64,000 nt of DNA, taken from Patiria miniata (lineage: Eukaryota > Echinodermata > Asteroidea > Valvatida > Asterinidae). This document shows, one piece after another, positions 34,440 to 43,724 of the stretch (position 1 is its first letter; each line of letters opens with the position of its first letter). The notes below the pieces were generated by a model. It had not been told where the DNA came from. It did no database searches and saw nothing but the letters and a program-made list of their open reading frames with translations. The translations under genes and the position numbers were made by a program. Location of the stretch: assembly GCF_015706575.1 (NCBI RefSeq), contig NW_024037058.1, positions 1,481,754-1,545,753 of the forward strand, read 5' to 3'.

Positions 34440-34955
34440 CTTCACTATCATTCGCAATTTTGGGCAGTTTTAGCGAGCAATTTTTATGCATATTGCTCGC
34501 GGCCATCGCCGTATCAGACCGGCCACCCACATGTGCCACACCATATCAAAGCTGAAAACCTGTTCTATATGGAACTAATTCCGGTTTTCCCGAACCAAAT
34601 TCGAGAAGAGAGAAATTTAGGATTAAAAAGATGGACTCCCTCGAAAAATAAGAAGTTTTGGTTCCTAAAAAAAAACGCTAAAAAATGTTTCAACTGTCAA
34701 AACTCAAGCAATAGGTCATCGATTTTGATGCTTTCTTCGGCAAAAGAAAGCAGATATCATGAGCTTTTCTACTGTAAATTTCTGGCATGTGCACTCTCCG
34801 ATGCATAATGATTTCATTCATAAAACTGAAGCGAGTCGGGCTGAAATTGATGGCATGAGCGCAAGCACGAACTCAACGTTGACGTCATAATGAGGGGCGT
34901 GTTGACCCCAATTTGCATAGGTGAATTTCCGCGATAAGTTTGTATGTGGAGAGCC
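34440..34955 (+). repeat. Module core 4
   Basis: Fourth and most diverged core, with the same middle segment as core 3, an intact TGACGTCA (near 34880) and CAATTTGCATAGG. It closes the array. Confidence 0.8.
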
Positions 34956-35090
34956 TAGCTTGAGAGGTTGGTTATGAATTGTTCATTTGGTAATGGGCTA
35001 ATTCTTTTCCGTTGGTTAGCAATTAGTGAATCTGTTGAAACTGGTTTTTTTTTAAGCCAAAAAAATAGTTGAGATTTTGTTTTACACGTA

Positions 35091-35275
35091 ACGGCTGGGG
35101 CGAAGTGGGGATGGGGCGAAGTGGGGATGGGGCGAAGTGGGAATGGGGCGATGTGGGAATGGGGTGAAGTGGGGATGGGGCGATGTGGGAATGGGGCAAA
35201 GTAGGGATGGGGCGAAGTGGTTAGGGGCGAAGTGACATGTCATGGGGCGACGTGGAAATGGGGCGAAGTGTCCGA
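35091..35275 (-). repeat. 16 bp minisatellite GGGGCGAAGTGGGGAT
   Basis: About ten tandem copies, the reverse complement of the array at 23930-24085, including the same irregular blocks (GGTTAGGGGCGAAGTGACAT, GGGGCGACGTGG). The two arrays are inverted copies 11 kb apart that bracket the module array. Confidence 0.85.
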
Positions 35276-36046
35276 CATTCATACAGACCACGCAGACCGG
35301 GGGCGTGTCGCAAGCAAACTTTCATCCCCAAGAAAAAAGGTCTGTTTGTACTATCATTTTCCAAAAAGATCTGCGTAACCATGTGTATGTTTTCAAATGA
35401 TTGTAACAATTGCCGGATGAAGATGAACCAATAAATAAGATCACAAATGTTACCATTTTGCTGAAGACTGTATGCCTACAACTCCGCTCGGGATCCGGGG
35501 GATGCTAATGATCGATTCGCTAGAGGGCGCTAGCACAACAATCGCGCTGTTTTAATTTTGTGCATGGTGTGCATGCAGCAGCGGCGCTGCCAATGGCCGG
35601 TACGCGACGGTAGAAGATTAATGGTTTTGATTTTGTGTACCAATTTTTTTCTGCATGTGTCAAAAAGCGCCCTCGCTTGTTTGCGCATGGAGCGCAAAAC
35701 TTGTGTATGTATCTATATGTGCATTGAGGATTGAAACAGTGAGAGTTTTTTTTTTCAAAGTTTTAGTTTTCGCTAAACAACGATATGAAGTGCATGATAC
35801 CTGGAAGCAACATTAAAGGTAGGCCTAAGTCATGTAGGTTATCCGAGTGCCGCAGTCGTTAGCCATATTATTTGTTAAATCTCCTCTTAAGTTAAAATAA
35901 AAATCTTTAGGTCATCATCCTGGCCGGGGAAGGAGGCAGACAGGGCTCTGGATAGACCCGTGAACGTGGCGTTGTAATACAACGCCACGCTGTTGTGGCA
36001 TTTTGAACATGGCGAAATCGATCCGACATACACACTTTTGTAGAAT
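35276..36046. other. Unassigned, with a small hairpin
   Basis: No gene. A 12 bp stem hairpin with a single-base loop, CGTGGCGTTGTA / TACAACGCCACG, lies at 35965-35989. Confidence 0.4.
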
Positions 36047-36847
36047 GTCAGACAAGTCGACTGTTGAGACAACTCGACTCGGGACAAGTCGACCGTTGAG
36101 ACAACTCGACCGTTGAGACAAGTCGACCATTGAGACAACTCGACGCGGGACAACTCGACTGTTGAGACAGCTCGACTTAATGGAAATGTATACGGGTCAT
36201 TCCGTGTCAAATCAACACGCTTTTGGACCCGACCCTCACAGATTGAAACGATATTTGGTGTGATGATTGGCCTATATGAGAAACCCCCAGAACTGAATTT
36301 TTTTGTAAATTGACTCGTTAGTTTTAGAGATACGGGTTAACGAACTTTTGACTAATTAGCATGACCTCCGAACTTTAAATACTTGTATCTCAAAAACTAT
36401 AGCGCCTACAAAGCCAAGCTGTACATCATATTAAAGCTCTTTGAATGGCCTCCATTTCATAAAATAAAACCAAAATCGTAGCATGAAGTGCAGAGAAAAT
36501 GCGTAACAAAATGACCTTTGACCTCGAATTACGAAATACAATATGCTTCAAATTTTGTAATTTTTTTTCAAATGTTAGTTTATGATGTCAGCAACAATCT
36601 TAAAAAAAATTGGGATGGGCGCTCTTAAAGTTTTTAGGTTATGATTTTTTGAGAAAGCCTGTCCATGAAAAAGTATGCATAATATTAAATGTACATGTAT
36701 GTACATGTACATGTACATGTATACTTGTACTGTGTACATATGTACATGTGCACATTTTACTTGTGCATCATGTTTGCCCTTTACAACCATATAGTCTCAA
36801 CTCAAAGGGCAGAACAAAATTACTTATAAAAAATATGTTATACCGGT

Positions 36848-38020
36848 CTATGTTACTTTCATTTTTTGCTCAACCAAAGTCTGTGTTGCAGTGTTCATCT
36901 CCTCGGCGGAGATCTTGTATACGCGTCCTGTTTCAGTGAACGGTTCCACTGCTGTTAGTACATCCTTGCCATGAATTACAAGTGTGTCTGGTCGATAGGG
37001 GAACTTGAAAGATGGAGATGGCCCATGGGGATGAAGGAAACTCAGTTCCACTTCTTGGGATGCTGGAAGGATCTCCTGAACACATGCTAGCCACCAGTAA
37101 CAGTCATACAGCACTGTAACATATCCCTTGATATCTGCAAAATCAATACATGCAGTTTGTCCATGGACTTGGAGACAAACTGGTTCCTCCCTTGAGTCTG
37201 AGGAGGAGGAAAAATCATGCACCTTAATTTTGTCTTTAGACATCGGACAAAAACAGTGCAGCTTTTGTGTTCCTGGAATGGTACGTGCAATTTGGAATCT
37301 TTGCCTGAGAATATCCGCTTCATTCTTGTATTGCTCTGTTGTTGCAAAAGCGAAGTCAATACTGACTGAGAAGTAGCAAATTCACACAGCTGCCAAGGGG
37401 TCATAATCTGCTGATCCAAAGGTCGCTGGAGACTAGCTCTTGCTGCAAGGCGTTTAACAGTTCCTCCAATTCCATCAGATGGGCCTTTCCCGTGGGAGAT
37501 TGCAAAAAAATGCCAATCTGCTGGTACACCAAAATCCTCTTCGTGATGGCACAAGTTGATGAAATTCTTGAAGTTCTTCTACTGAGCAGCACAACCATCT
37601 GAGATGTACAATATCTTCTTGAAACTTCCAATCTTATTAGTGAGAAATTGAAGGAGCAATTTCTGGAACAGATGTACTGTTACAGTATCATGGGTATTAC
37701 AGTCTGAGATGACGACAAAGCTTAGGTGCTCATCAAGTTTGCCTTCTTGTTGAAGTAGCACACCTAGGGGTGAATTGTAGCCTGTAGATTGTTCCAGTGG
37801 AATGACTGGGCAGCATCCTGAACTACAAAACTGTAATTTTCTGCAAAATCTGCAATGACCAAGATTTCGCTTGGTTCCATGTTGTCTTTAGTGTGCTGGA
37901 GAAAGTGACTCTGCTGTTTGGCAATAAAGTCATGATGTAGTAACTTGCGGAGAGTAGCCATGAAGGAATCCAAAAAATCATCCACTGTATGAATTTTGGT
38001 TTCAAGTGTTAAACTGTTAA
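36848..38020 (-). pseudogene. DDE-like transposase, N-terminally truncated, left-arm copy
   Basis: Minus-strand frames in sequence show VIADFAENYSFVVQDAAQSF, then SFVVISDCNTHDTVTVHLFQ, YISDGCAAQ, DWHFFAISHGKGPSDGIGG and TVKRLAARASLQRP. The C-terminal region (KGYVTVLYDCYWWLACVQEI) ends at 36848. The conserved acidic residues in DFAEN and ISDG suggest a DDE-type nuclease, and I recall very similar uncharacterised proteins in cnidarians and other invertebrates. I cannot name the superfamily. There are frameshifts near 37560 and 37380 and no start. A plain DNA-transposon gene, not functional here. Confidence 0.6.
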
Positions 38021-38054
38021 ACGCCTTGCAGCAAGAGCTAGTCCCCAGCGACCT

Positions 38055-38630
38055 TTGGATCAGCAGATCATGACCCCTTGGCAGCTGTATGAATTTGCTA
38101 CTTCTCAGAGAAAGAGTACTGACTTCGCTTTTGCAACAACAGAGCAATACAAGAATGAAGCGGATATTCTCAGGCAAAGATTCCAAATTGCACGTACCAT
38201 TCCAGGAACACAAAAGCTGCACTGTTTTTGTCCGATGTCTAAAGACAAAATTAAGGTGCATGATTTTTCCTCCTCCTCAGACTCAAGGGAGGAACCAGTT
38301 TGTCTCCAAGTCCATGGACAAACTGCATGTATTGGTTTTGCAGATATCAAGGGATATGTTACAGTGCTGTATGACTGTTACTGGTGGCTAGCATGTGTTC
38401 AGGAGATCCTTCCAGCATCCCAAGAAGTGGAACTGAGTTTCCTTCATCCCCATGGGCCATCTCCATCTTTCAAGTTCCCCTATCGACCAGACACACTTGT
38501 AATTCATGGCAAGGATGTACTAACAGCAGTGGAACCGTTCACTGAAACAGGACGCGTATACAAGATCTCCGCCGAGGAGATGAACACTGCAACACAGACT
38601 TGGGTTGAGCAAAAAATGAAAGTAACGTAG
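38055..38630 (+). CDS. DDE-like transposase C-terminal part, right-arm copy
   Basis: An open plus-strand frame of 191 codons, nearly identical to the C-terminal part of the left-arm copy but uninterrupted (IMTPWQLYEFATSQRKSTDF ... VEQKMKVT). It begins in the equivalent of the region after RAARASLQRP and lacks the acidic motifs found only in the centre. No promoter or natural start is evident; the ATG used is internal. It is probably a by-product of arm inversion. Confidence 0.6.
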   Translation: MDQQIMTPWQLYEFATSQRKSTDFAFATTEQYKNEADILRQRFQIARTIPGTQKLHCFCPMSKDKIKVHDFSSSSDSREEPVCLQVHGQTACIGFADIKGYVTVLYDCYWWLACVQEILPASQEVELSFLHPHGPSPSFKFPYRPDTLVIHGKDVLTAVEPFTETGRVYKISAEEMNTATQTWVEQKMKVT

Positions 38631-39329
38631 ACCGGTATAACATATTTTTTATAAGTAATTTTGTTCTGCCCTTAATATATATGAGTTGAGACTATATGGT
38701 TGTAAAGGGCAAACATGATGCACAGGTAAAATGTACACATGTACATGTACACAGTACAAGTATACATGTACATGTACATGTACATTTAATATTATGCATA
38801 CTTTTTCATGGACAGGCTTTCTTCAAAAAATCATAACTTAAAAACTTTAAGAGCGCCCATCCCAATTTTTTTTTAAGATTGTTGCTGACATCATTAACTA
38901 ACATTTGAAAAAAAATTACAAAATTTGAAGCATATTGTTTTTCGTAATTCGAGGTCAAAGGTCATTTTGTTACGCATTTTCTCTGCACTTCATGCTACGA
39001 TTTTGGTTTTATTTTATGAAATGGAGGCCATTCAAAGAACTTTAATATGATGTACAGCTTGGCTTTGTAGGCGCTATAGTTTTTGAGATACAAGTATTTA
39101 AAGTTCGGAGGTCATGCTAATTAGTCAAAAGTTCGTTGACCCGTATCTCAAAAACTAACGAGTCAATTTACAAAAAAATTCAGTTCTGGGGGTTTCTCAT
39201 ATAGGCCAATCATCACACCAAATATCGTTTCAATCTGTGAGGGTCGGGTCCAAAAGTGTGTTGATTTGACACGGAATGACCCATACGCGGAGCAGAAAAA
39301 ATTGCATGGCAGGACCGATCACGGGCGCG

Positions 39330-39615
39330 GCGTGGGCATACTCGATGTACAGTGGGCGCTCCGATCCGGTGGCCGTCGCGCGCGTCGGGCTGGTGCACCC
39401 CGCCCGCGAGGACGTGACCGGGCGCGGCCCGGCCCGGCACACGGGCACGTCGACCGGCGCGGCAAGTGGGCGCACAGGCCCAGCACAAACGATGTCACCG
39501 TGCACGGTACGGCCACGTTGACCGACCGGGGATGGGATAAGTGGGCGCACAGGGCTGGCACCGTGCACGGTACGGACAAGTTGACCAGCAAATGGGCGCA
39601 CAGGTCCAGAAAAAA
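39330..39615 (+). repeat. GC-rich degenerate minisatellite
   Basis: This stretch is strongly GC-rich against an AT-rich setting. Blocks AAGTGGGCGCACAGG and ACCGTGCACGGTACGG recur at roughly 75 base spacing, with CACGTCGACC / CACGTTGACC / AAGTTGACCA between. The motif is a distant echo of the GACAAGTCGACC units of the outer element. Long open frames across it on both strands follow from its composition. Confidence 0.6.
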
Positions 39616-39874
39616 CAAACGGCGATGTGCATGGACAATCCGACGCTGCGCTATATCGGCTCTGTTATATCATGGTTATCATGTCATCACTCCCAAATGG
39701 CGATCAGACGCCTTAAAAAAAACCCGGTACTATCCCCAAAACTAGGTTCCAAAACATGCGAGGCGACTTGTCTGAACGGTCGACTTGTCTTTCCATTTAT
39801 CGCACATACGGTCGACTTGTCTCAACGGTTGACTTGTCCCGAGTCGAGTTGTCTCAACGGTCGACTTGTCTGAC

Positions 39875-41199
39875 CCCCGTTGACCCCCTTTCGTACATAT
39901 GTTGAGTACTCACCTAGGAATCTAAATTTGCCTTCCCGGGTGTTCAGGATGTGTCATTTCGACGAAATTTGCCGTTGATGAAGACCCATACGAACGTGTA
40001 GAAATTAGATTTTAACCTGACAAGTGACCCTGACAAATGACCCTGGACAAGTACCCAGGGTCATTTGCGTGCAAAATTTTCGGAGCCCTCCAAGCTACCT
40101 GTCTGCTTCATGTGACGCATATGATAGGATGCCGACACATAAAAAGACTAGCACGAGCGGCGAAGCCGCGAGGGCCTTTTCAATCTCGTAGAGAACGCTT
40201 ATGTTTTTCTTCACATTTGTCTACCGATTTTGGACGTCTATTTCGTGTAATTTCAAGGTTCGTTTGCACATGTTAGCGTATCTAAATTCCAACACGAAAT
40301 TGAATACAATCGGACAAGGGGTTGCAGAGATGTACCTGTAAAAATGACAGCTGTTTTTCTTCTTAGATCTTGGAGTAAGCAATCATTTTCCTAAAATATA
40401 AAGCACATTCAAGTCTTTGGATTTGAAAGTAACATTCTGGTAAAGTTGGTGGAGAGTTTTGCTTTGACATTGTTGCCCGAGGCAAGCCAGAGAGCTCGGG
40501 ATCCAGGAGATAGGTGCTACGGTAGGGAGTCCACTGTTTGGATCATGTATCTGTTACCACGTAAAATAAGTCAATTTCAAATAGTCATAATAAGTATCAG
40601 CATGGCTCTAAAATTTTTACAAGTTTCCATTTTTTTTTCTATTAAAAAAATGAAACCTTCCATATTTTGTGACACAAGCTAAAGAAAATATCTTTAAACA
40701 TCCACCAATTTGCTCCATGGCTCGTGGTCTGCTTGATTCATGAATAGCCTGTCCATTCAACTGATCAGAGAGTTCCCCACCATTTTTTTTTAACCATTAC
40801 AGCGCCGAGGTATATTTGTAAAGGCCTAGTGGTCATTGAATCCCGCCAAGTTGCAAACTATACTCAATCATTATGGAGGACATTGCTTGCAGCACCTCAC
40901 TCTTCACATTTTTCGTTGGCATGGCTGTGAGATGAATGGGAACATACGGTGAAATCAATAACCATTGTTCAGTTTGGAAATAAAGAATCTGCTTTCTCCC
41001 TCCACTAAAACTATCACAAGAAGCTATCTTGGATATGATTTGAATCACCTGTAGTAATCATGTCACTTCAATCAATCAACTGTCAATTAGATTGTCATGA
41101 AATCTTTGTCCAGATAGTCAGCAGAAACTTTAAACAGATGGTTTTCATTATAATCTTAAAAACCTTGTCATTCATTTTACCCTTTGTTTTCCAAACTAG
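39875..41199. other. Region before RAD9 exon 2
   Basis: No coding exon identified. A 13 bp stem hairpin CAAATGACCCTGG / CCAGGGTCATTTG (with one offset) lies near 40034-40069. The first RAD9 exon, expected to end one base into a valine codon, is not located here. Confidence 0.35.
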
Positions 41200-41270
41200 T
41201 ATTTGGAAGAAGTATCCACTGTTTATCAAAGATTGGAGAAGACTTGTACATCGAACCTTTAGATCATGGG
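41200..41270 (+). CDS. RAD9: RAD9, exon 2
   Basis: After CAAACTAG| the exon reads (V)FGRSIHCLSKIGEDLYIEP then LDHG and ends at GGG|GTAAGA. This matches the RAD9 N-terminal segment (human [25 protein letters not shown]). RAD9 is a PCNA-like subunit of the 9-1-1 clamp with RAD1 and HUS1; the clamp is loaded at damaged DNA and activates ATR. The exon starts two bases into a codon, so an upstream exon must supply the first base with the initiator methionine; it is not located. Confidence 0.9.
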
Positions 41271-41832
41271 GTAAGAAACTAAGAATATTTCAATCAGATC
41301 ATTTCATATTAGTACTTTGGCTCTTAGGTCATTAAGGTTGTACAGTGTAAATTATGACTAGGCCCTGACACAGGTTGAATTTCTTTGCTTAGGTAATACT
41401 AATAGTATCATTGCTTGCTTGAGCAGAAGTGATATATCCTGGCTTCAATTTCATTTAAATATTCTCAAGGAATTTGCAGTAACTATACATGTACATCTGA
41501 TGACGGAGCAAAGAACGATATTGTCAAATTTTGTCCTGTAATTGCATTACACATTCAGGCTTCGCTTCAGCTGCAAAAGCAGCAATGTACACATGTACCT
41601 TCCTGCCATCAGTGGTCAAGATTCAACTTATAAATGATGTGGAGAAAAGATCCAACTTCCTCCTAGAAATCCTACATAAACAGTACTACAGGAAGGTACA
41701 TACATTGTACATGTAGCTGGAAGCAGGAACATGCTACTTTCATGTAAAATGTCACCAGGTAATTTACTTTAAAGTGTCACTTCATCCATGAGACGAGCTA
41801 TCTTGATTATGTGTGTGTTCTTTTTGCATCAG

Positions 41833-41985
41833 CTGGCTCTGAGGACAGTGAACTCTTCAAGGTCAGCCTATGCCTGCTTCCTGTTTGCCCCAAGTTTCTT
41901 CCTGTCGTATATTAATGGGACGTATAATCAACAGGAGACAAATCAAGAGGAAGAGGACAGCTTTAGATGCCGAATAACAATGAAG
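41833..41985 (+). CDS. RAD9: RAD9, exon 3
   Basis: The acceptor is TTTGCATCAG| and the exon reads [20 protein letters not shown], then [14 protein letters not shown] and a short acidic insert, ending [31 protein letters not shown] is almost invariant in RAD9 proteins and forms part of the first PCNA-like lobe. Frame and phase follow directly from exon 2. The exon ends in phase 0, which does not match the next exon found, so a very short exon is probably missing between them. Confidence 0.95.
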
Positions 41986-43002
41986 GTAATGTCCTGAGGT
42001 ATATACTGAGATGTTGAATGAATTGAAGAAAACAAGATGCATGTGCTACTCACATTGTACGTGTACAGTATGCCTTCAACCCTTTCATGTGTGAGAAATC
42101 AACTTCAAAATTTGCAGTAATTACAATGACCGTACAACCAAGGTGATCATGAACCCAAAATGATTTACTTATAATCCAAAAGTCTCTTACATGTGCTAGA
42201 GTGCAGCAGTAAGCATCTAGATTTTAACATTTTCTAGTAGAACGTGCCTCTCAGACTTCTTGAGCAGGGGCGCATGCCATCGCCATCCATTCACAGCACC
42301 CCCCCCCCCTCCCCCCCTCCTCTTGACTTGAGCCGAACCTGCTGTATTCTTTTGATGCCGGTTTCAGCGGTTGCTCAGTGTTTTGTACTTGAAACTCACA
42401 AATAATTCAGCTACAGCCTTGTACTAGTGCTACAAGTCAACTGTTTTGAAGTTCTTCTTTCACATCGATGGCTCTTTTGTGCATGCTCAGTTTCGTGTAA
42501 CCATGTATGTAGTCTACACGACACAACAGTCTGTTCACGCCGTCCCGTATGTTACAGCAAATGCTGCAACTGCGTATTTTACGCAATCAAGCACACAGTG
42601 CGCAGTGAAAATGTTCCAAAATGCCGATGCATGTGGGTGGTCTGTAGGAAATGACTTCATAATTGAGAGAGACCAGTAGCACTGTATTAGCACCCAAAAG
42701 GTTGATTAAGCACCCCTAAACAGATATAAATAGATCTGTCCATAATAAAATGTCGGCATTTGGCTGAATTCTTTCAAAGAAAGTCATGGTCCACAAAACT
42801 GGGTTTTTGAGTTTATGTCTTTCAAAAGTATCAAATACTTTGATTGTATGGATTTTCTGATTTGCTGCTACTGCATGCATTGTGTGATCGCTCTTTCCAC
42901 CACACATGTTGGCATTGTTTGGCAAATTTGGGGTTTGATTTAATAGCAGTTTGATGGCAGCAATTACTTCTTGATTCTTTACGATGTAGTCTTGCCTGAC
43001 AG
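41986..43002. other. RAD9 intron, possible microexon
   Basis: By comparison with human RAD9A (FLSVFRSL) about 13 coding bases should lie here, ending one base into a codon. I could not place them with confidence. A C run lies near 42299-42325. On the minus strand at about 42716-42975 there is a weak ankyrin-like frame (AIKLLLNQTPNLPNNAN), listed separately. Confidence 0.4.
42716..42975 (-). pseudogene. Possible ankyrin-repeat remnant
   Basis: A minus-strand open frame reads EVIAAIKLLLNQTPN followed by HTMHAVAANQKIHTIKVFDT, which loosely fits two ankyrin-like helices. There is no start or splice context, and it lies antisense in a RAD9 intron. It may be chance. Confidence 0.2.
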
Positions 43003-43104
43003 TTTTCAAGTCGCTCTACACATTGGAGAAAACAGTGGATAAATGTCAGGTGTACATTGATCTGAAGGATTGCCGACTAGTCTTCCTTCTGCATTGCAAG
43101 CATG
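43003..43104 (+). CDS. RAD9: RAD9, exon 5 (if a microexon precedes)
   Basis: The acceptor CCTGACAG| is followed by two bases that finish a codon, then FKSLYTLEKTVDKCQVYIDL and KDCRLVFLLHCKHG, ending CATG|GTAGGT. Human RAD9A has FRSLAMLEKTVEKCCISL and RLVVQLHCKFG here. The segment spans a strand and helix of the first PCNA-like lobe. It ends one base into a glycine codon, completed by the next exon. Confidence 0.93.
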
Positions 43105-43624
43105 GTAGGTTCCCTACAAATCAGACATTCATAGTGTACATTGTACAGTGTCTAAGGAAGCTCAGGTTGTTTTGTTTTGTACATGGAGATGTATATATAT
43201 TGCAAAGAGACAAATGACCAAGGTTTTACTTACATCAATCGAGTGTAACTCAACATACAGGACTCCGTATTTCATTAAAGTCATGAAAGTTTCAGGCAAC
43301 CTACATGAACAGGCAAATATCATCTAAAAACGTCATGAACCAGGCTGTATCTGCTAAGCACTGCAATATGTGGAACTGTTACCCATTGCGGACTAGTGTG
43401 CATAATATGATGAGTACAGTCAGATATCTCAAGAAATACATAATGTATCAACTTCAAACGTGATAAAGGTGAGTTGGTATGGCAGTTCTTTGGAATGCTG
43501 TTTTTGTGCAATATTCAAAACATAATCAAGTCCTGACGCTCGTAAATTAACTCATGAAATAAATGTAATATGTTCTTTATGAAAAATGTGCGTTTTCATT
43601 CATTTAACTGCCCTTTTTCTTCAG

Positions 43625-43724
43625 GTATTGTGAAGACCCATAATCTGACTTACCAAGAAACAGAGACCCTTCAAGCTGTCTTCTCCAAAGACCTGTGTCC
43701 TAACCACATTGTGGCTAATTCAAA
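43625..43724 (+). CDS. RAD9: RAD9, following exon
   Basis: After TTCTTCAG| the exon reads (G)IVKTHNLTYQETETLQAVFS, then KDLCPNHIVANS and two bases of a lysine codon before GTGAGA. It corresponds to human [20 protein letters not shown] and contains the interdomain segment between the two clamp lobes. The phase matches the exons on both sides. Confidence 0.93.

Larger units (their letters stand above)
27650..34955 (+). repeat. Four-module repeat array with C-rich spacers
   Basis: Four diverged modules in one orientation share a core that begins TCATT(C/T)GCAATTTT and contains TGCTCGCGACCATCGC, AGATGGACTCC and a terminal (C/A)AATTTGCATA block. Spacers are built of degenerate units with GGGTCGG(G)ATAT, GAAATTCCA and GGAGTACT followed by long C runs. 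The first two module starts are about 1.06 kb apart; later spacing is stretched by insertions. Modules 1 and 4 share one 5' flank (ATAGCTCCTGCAC type) and modules 2 and 3 another (TTTTTATTAGAACGC), so blocks of more than one module were duplicated. Confidence 0.85.
36194..39282. mobile_element. 3.09 kb foldback DNA transposon with 1.27 kb inverted arms
   Basis: Arms 36194-37462 and 38012-39282 are nearly identical reverse complements around a 549 bp centre. Both ends read GGGTCATTCCGTGTCAAATC inward, and ATAC flanks both sides (36190-36193, 39283-39286), a likely 4 bp target duplication. Each arm carries the C-terminal part of a transposase-like gene, pointing outward, so the left copy runs on the minus strand and the right on the plus. 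The centre carries more N-terminal sequence, joined in orientation to the left arm only. The N-terminal start is missing. Confidence 0.85.
36047..39874. mobile_element. Outer palindromic element (GTCAGACAAGTCGAC), interrupted
   Basis: GTCAGACAAGTCGAC at 36047 and its reverse complement ending at 39874 open arms of about 60 bp with few mismatches, built of GACAAGTCGACCGTTGA units. The foldback transposon 36194-39282 sits inside, next to a GC-rich segment. No target duplication was found for the outer ends. Confidence 0.7.

Noticed and set aside
27650-34955. CRISPR-like array
   Set aside because: The repeats are long, diverged and lack regular unique spacers, and the DNA is animal nuclear.
39213-39745. 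Possible horizontally acquired bacterial gene
   Set aside because: High GC and overlapping frames on both strands, but the sequence is a degenerate tandem repeat with no recognisable domain.
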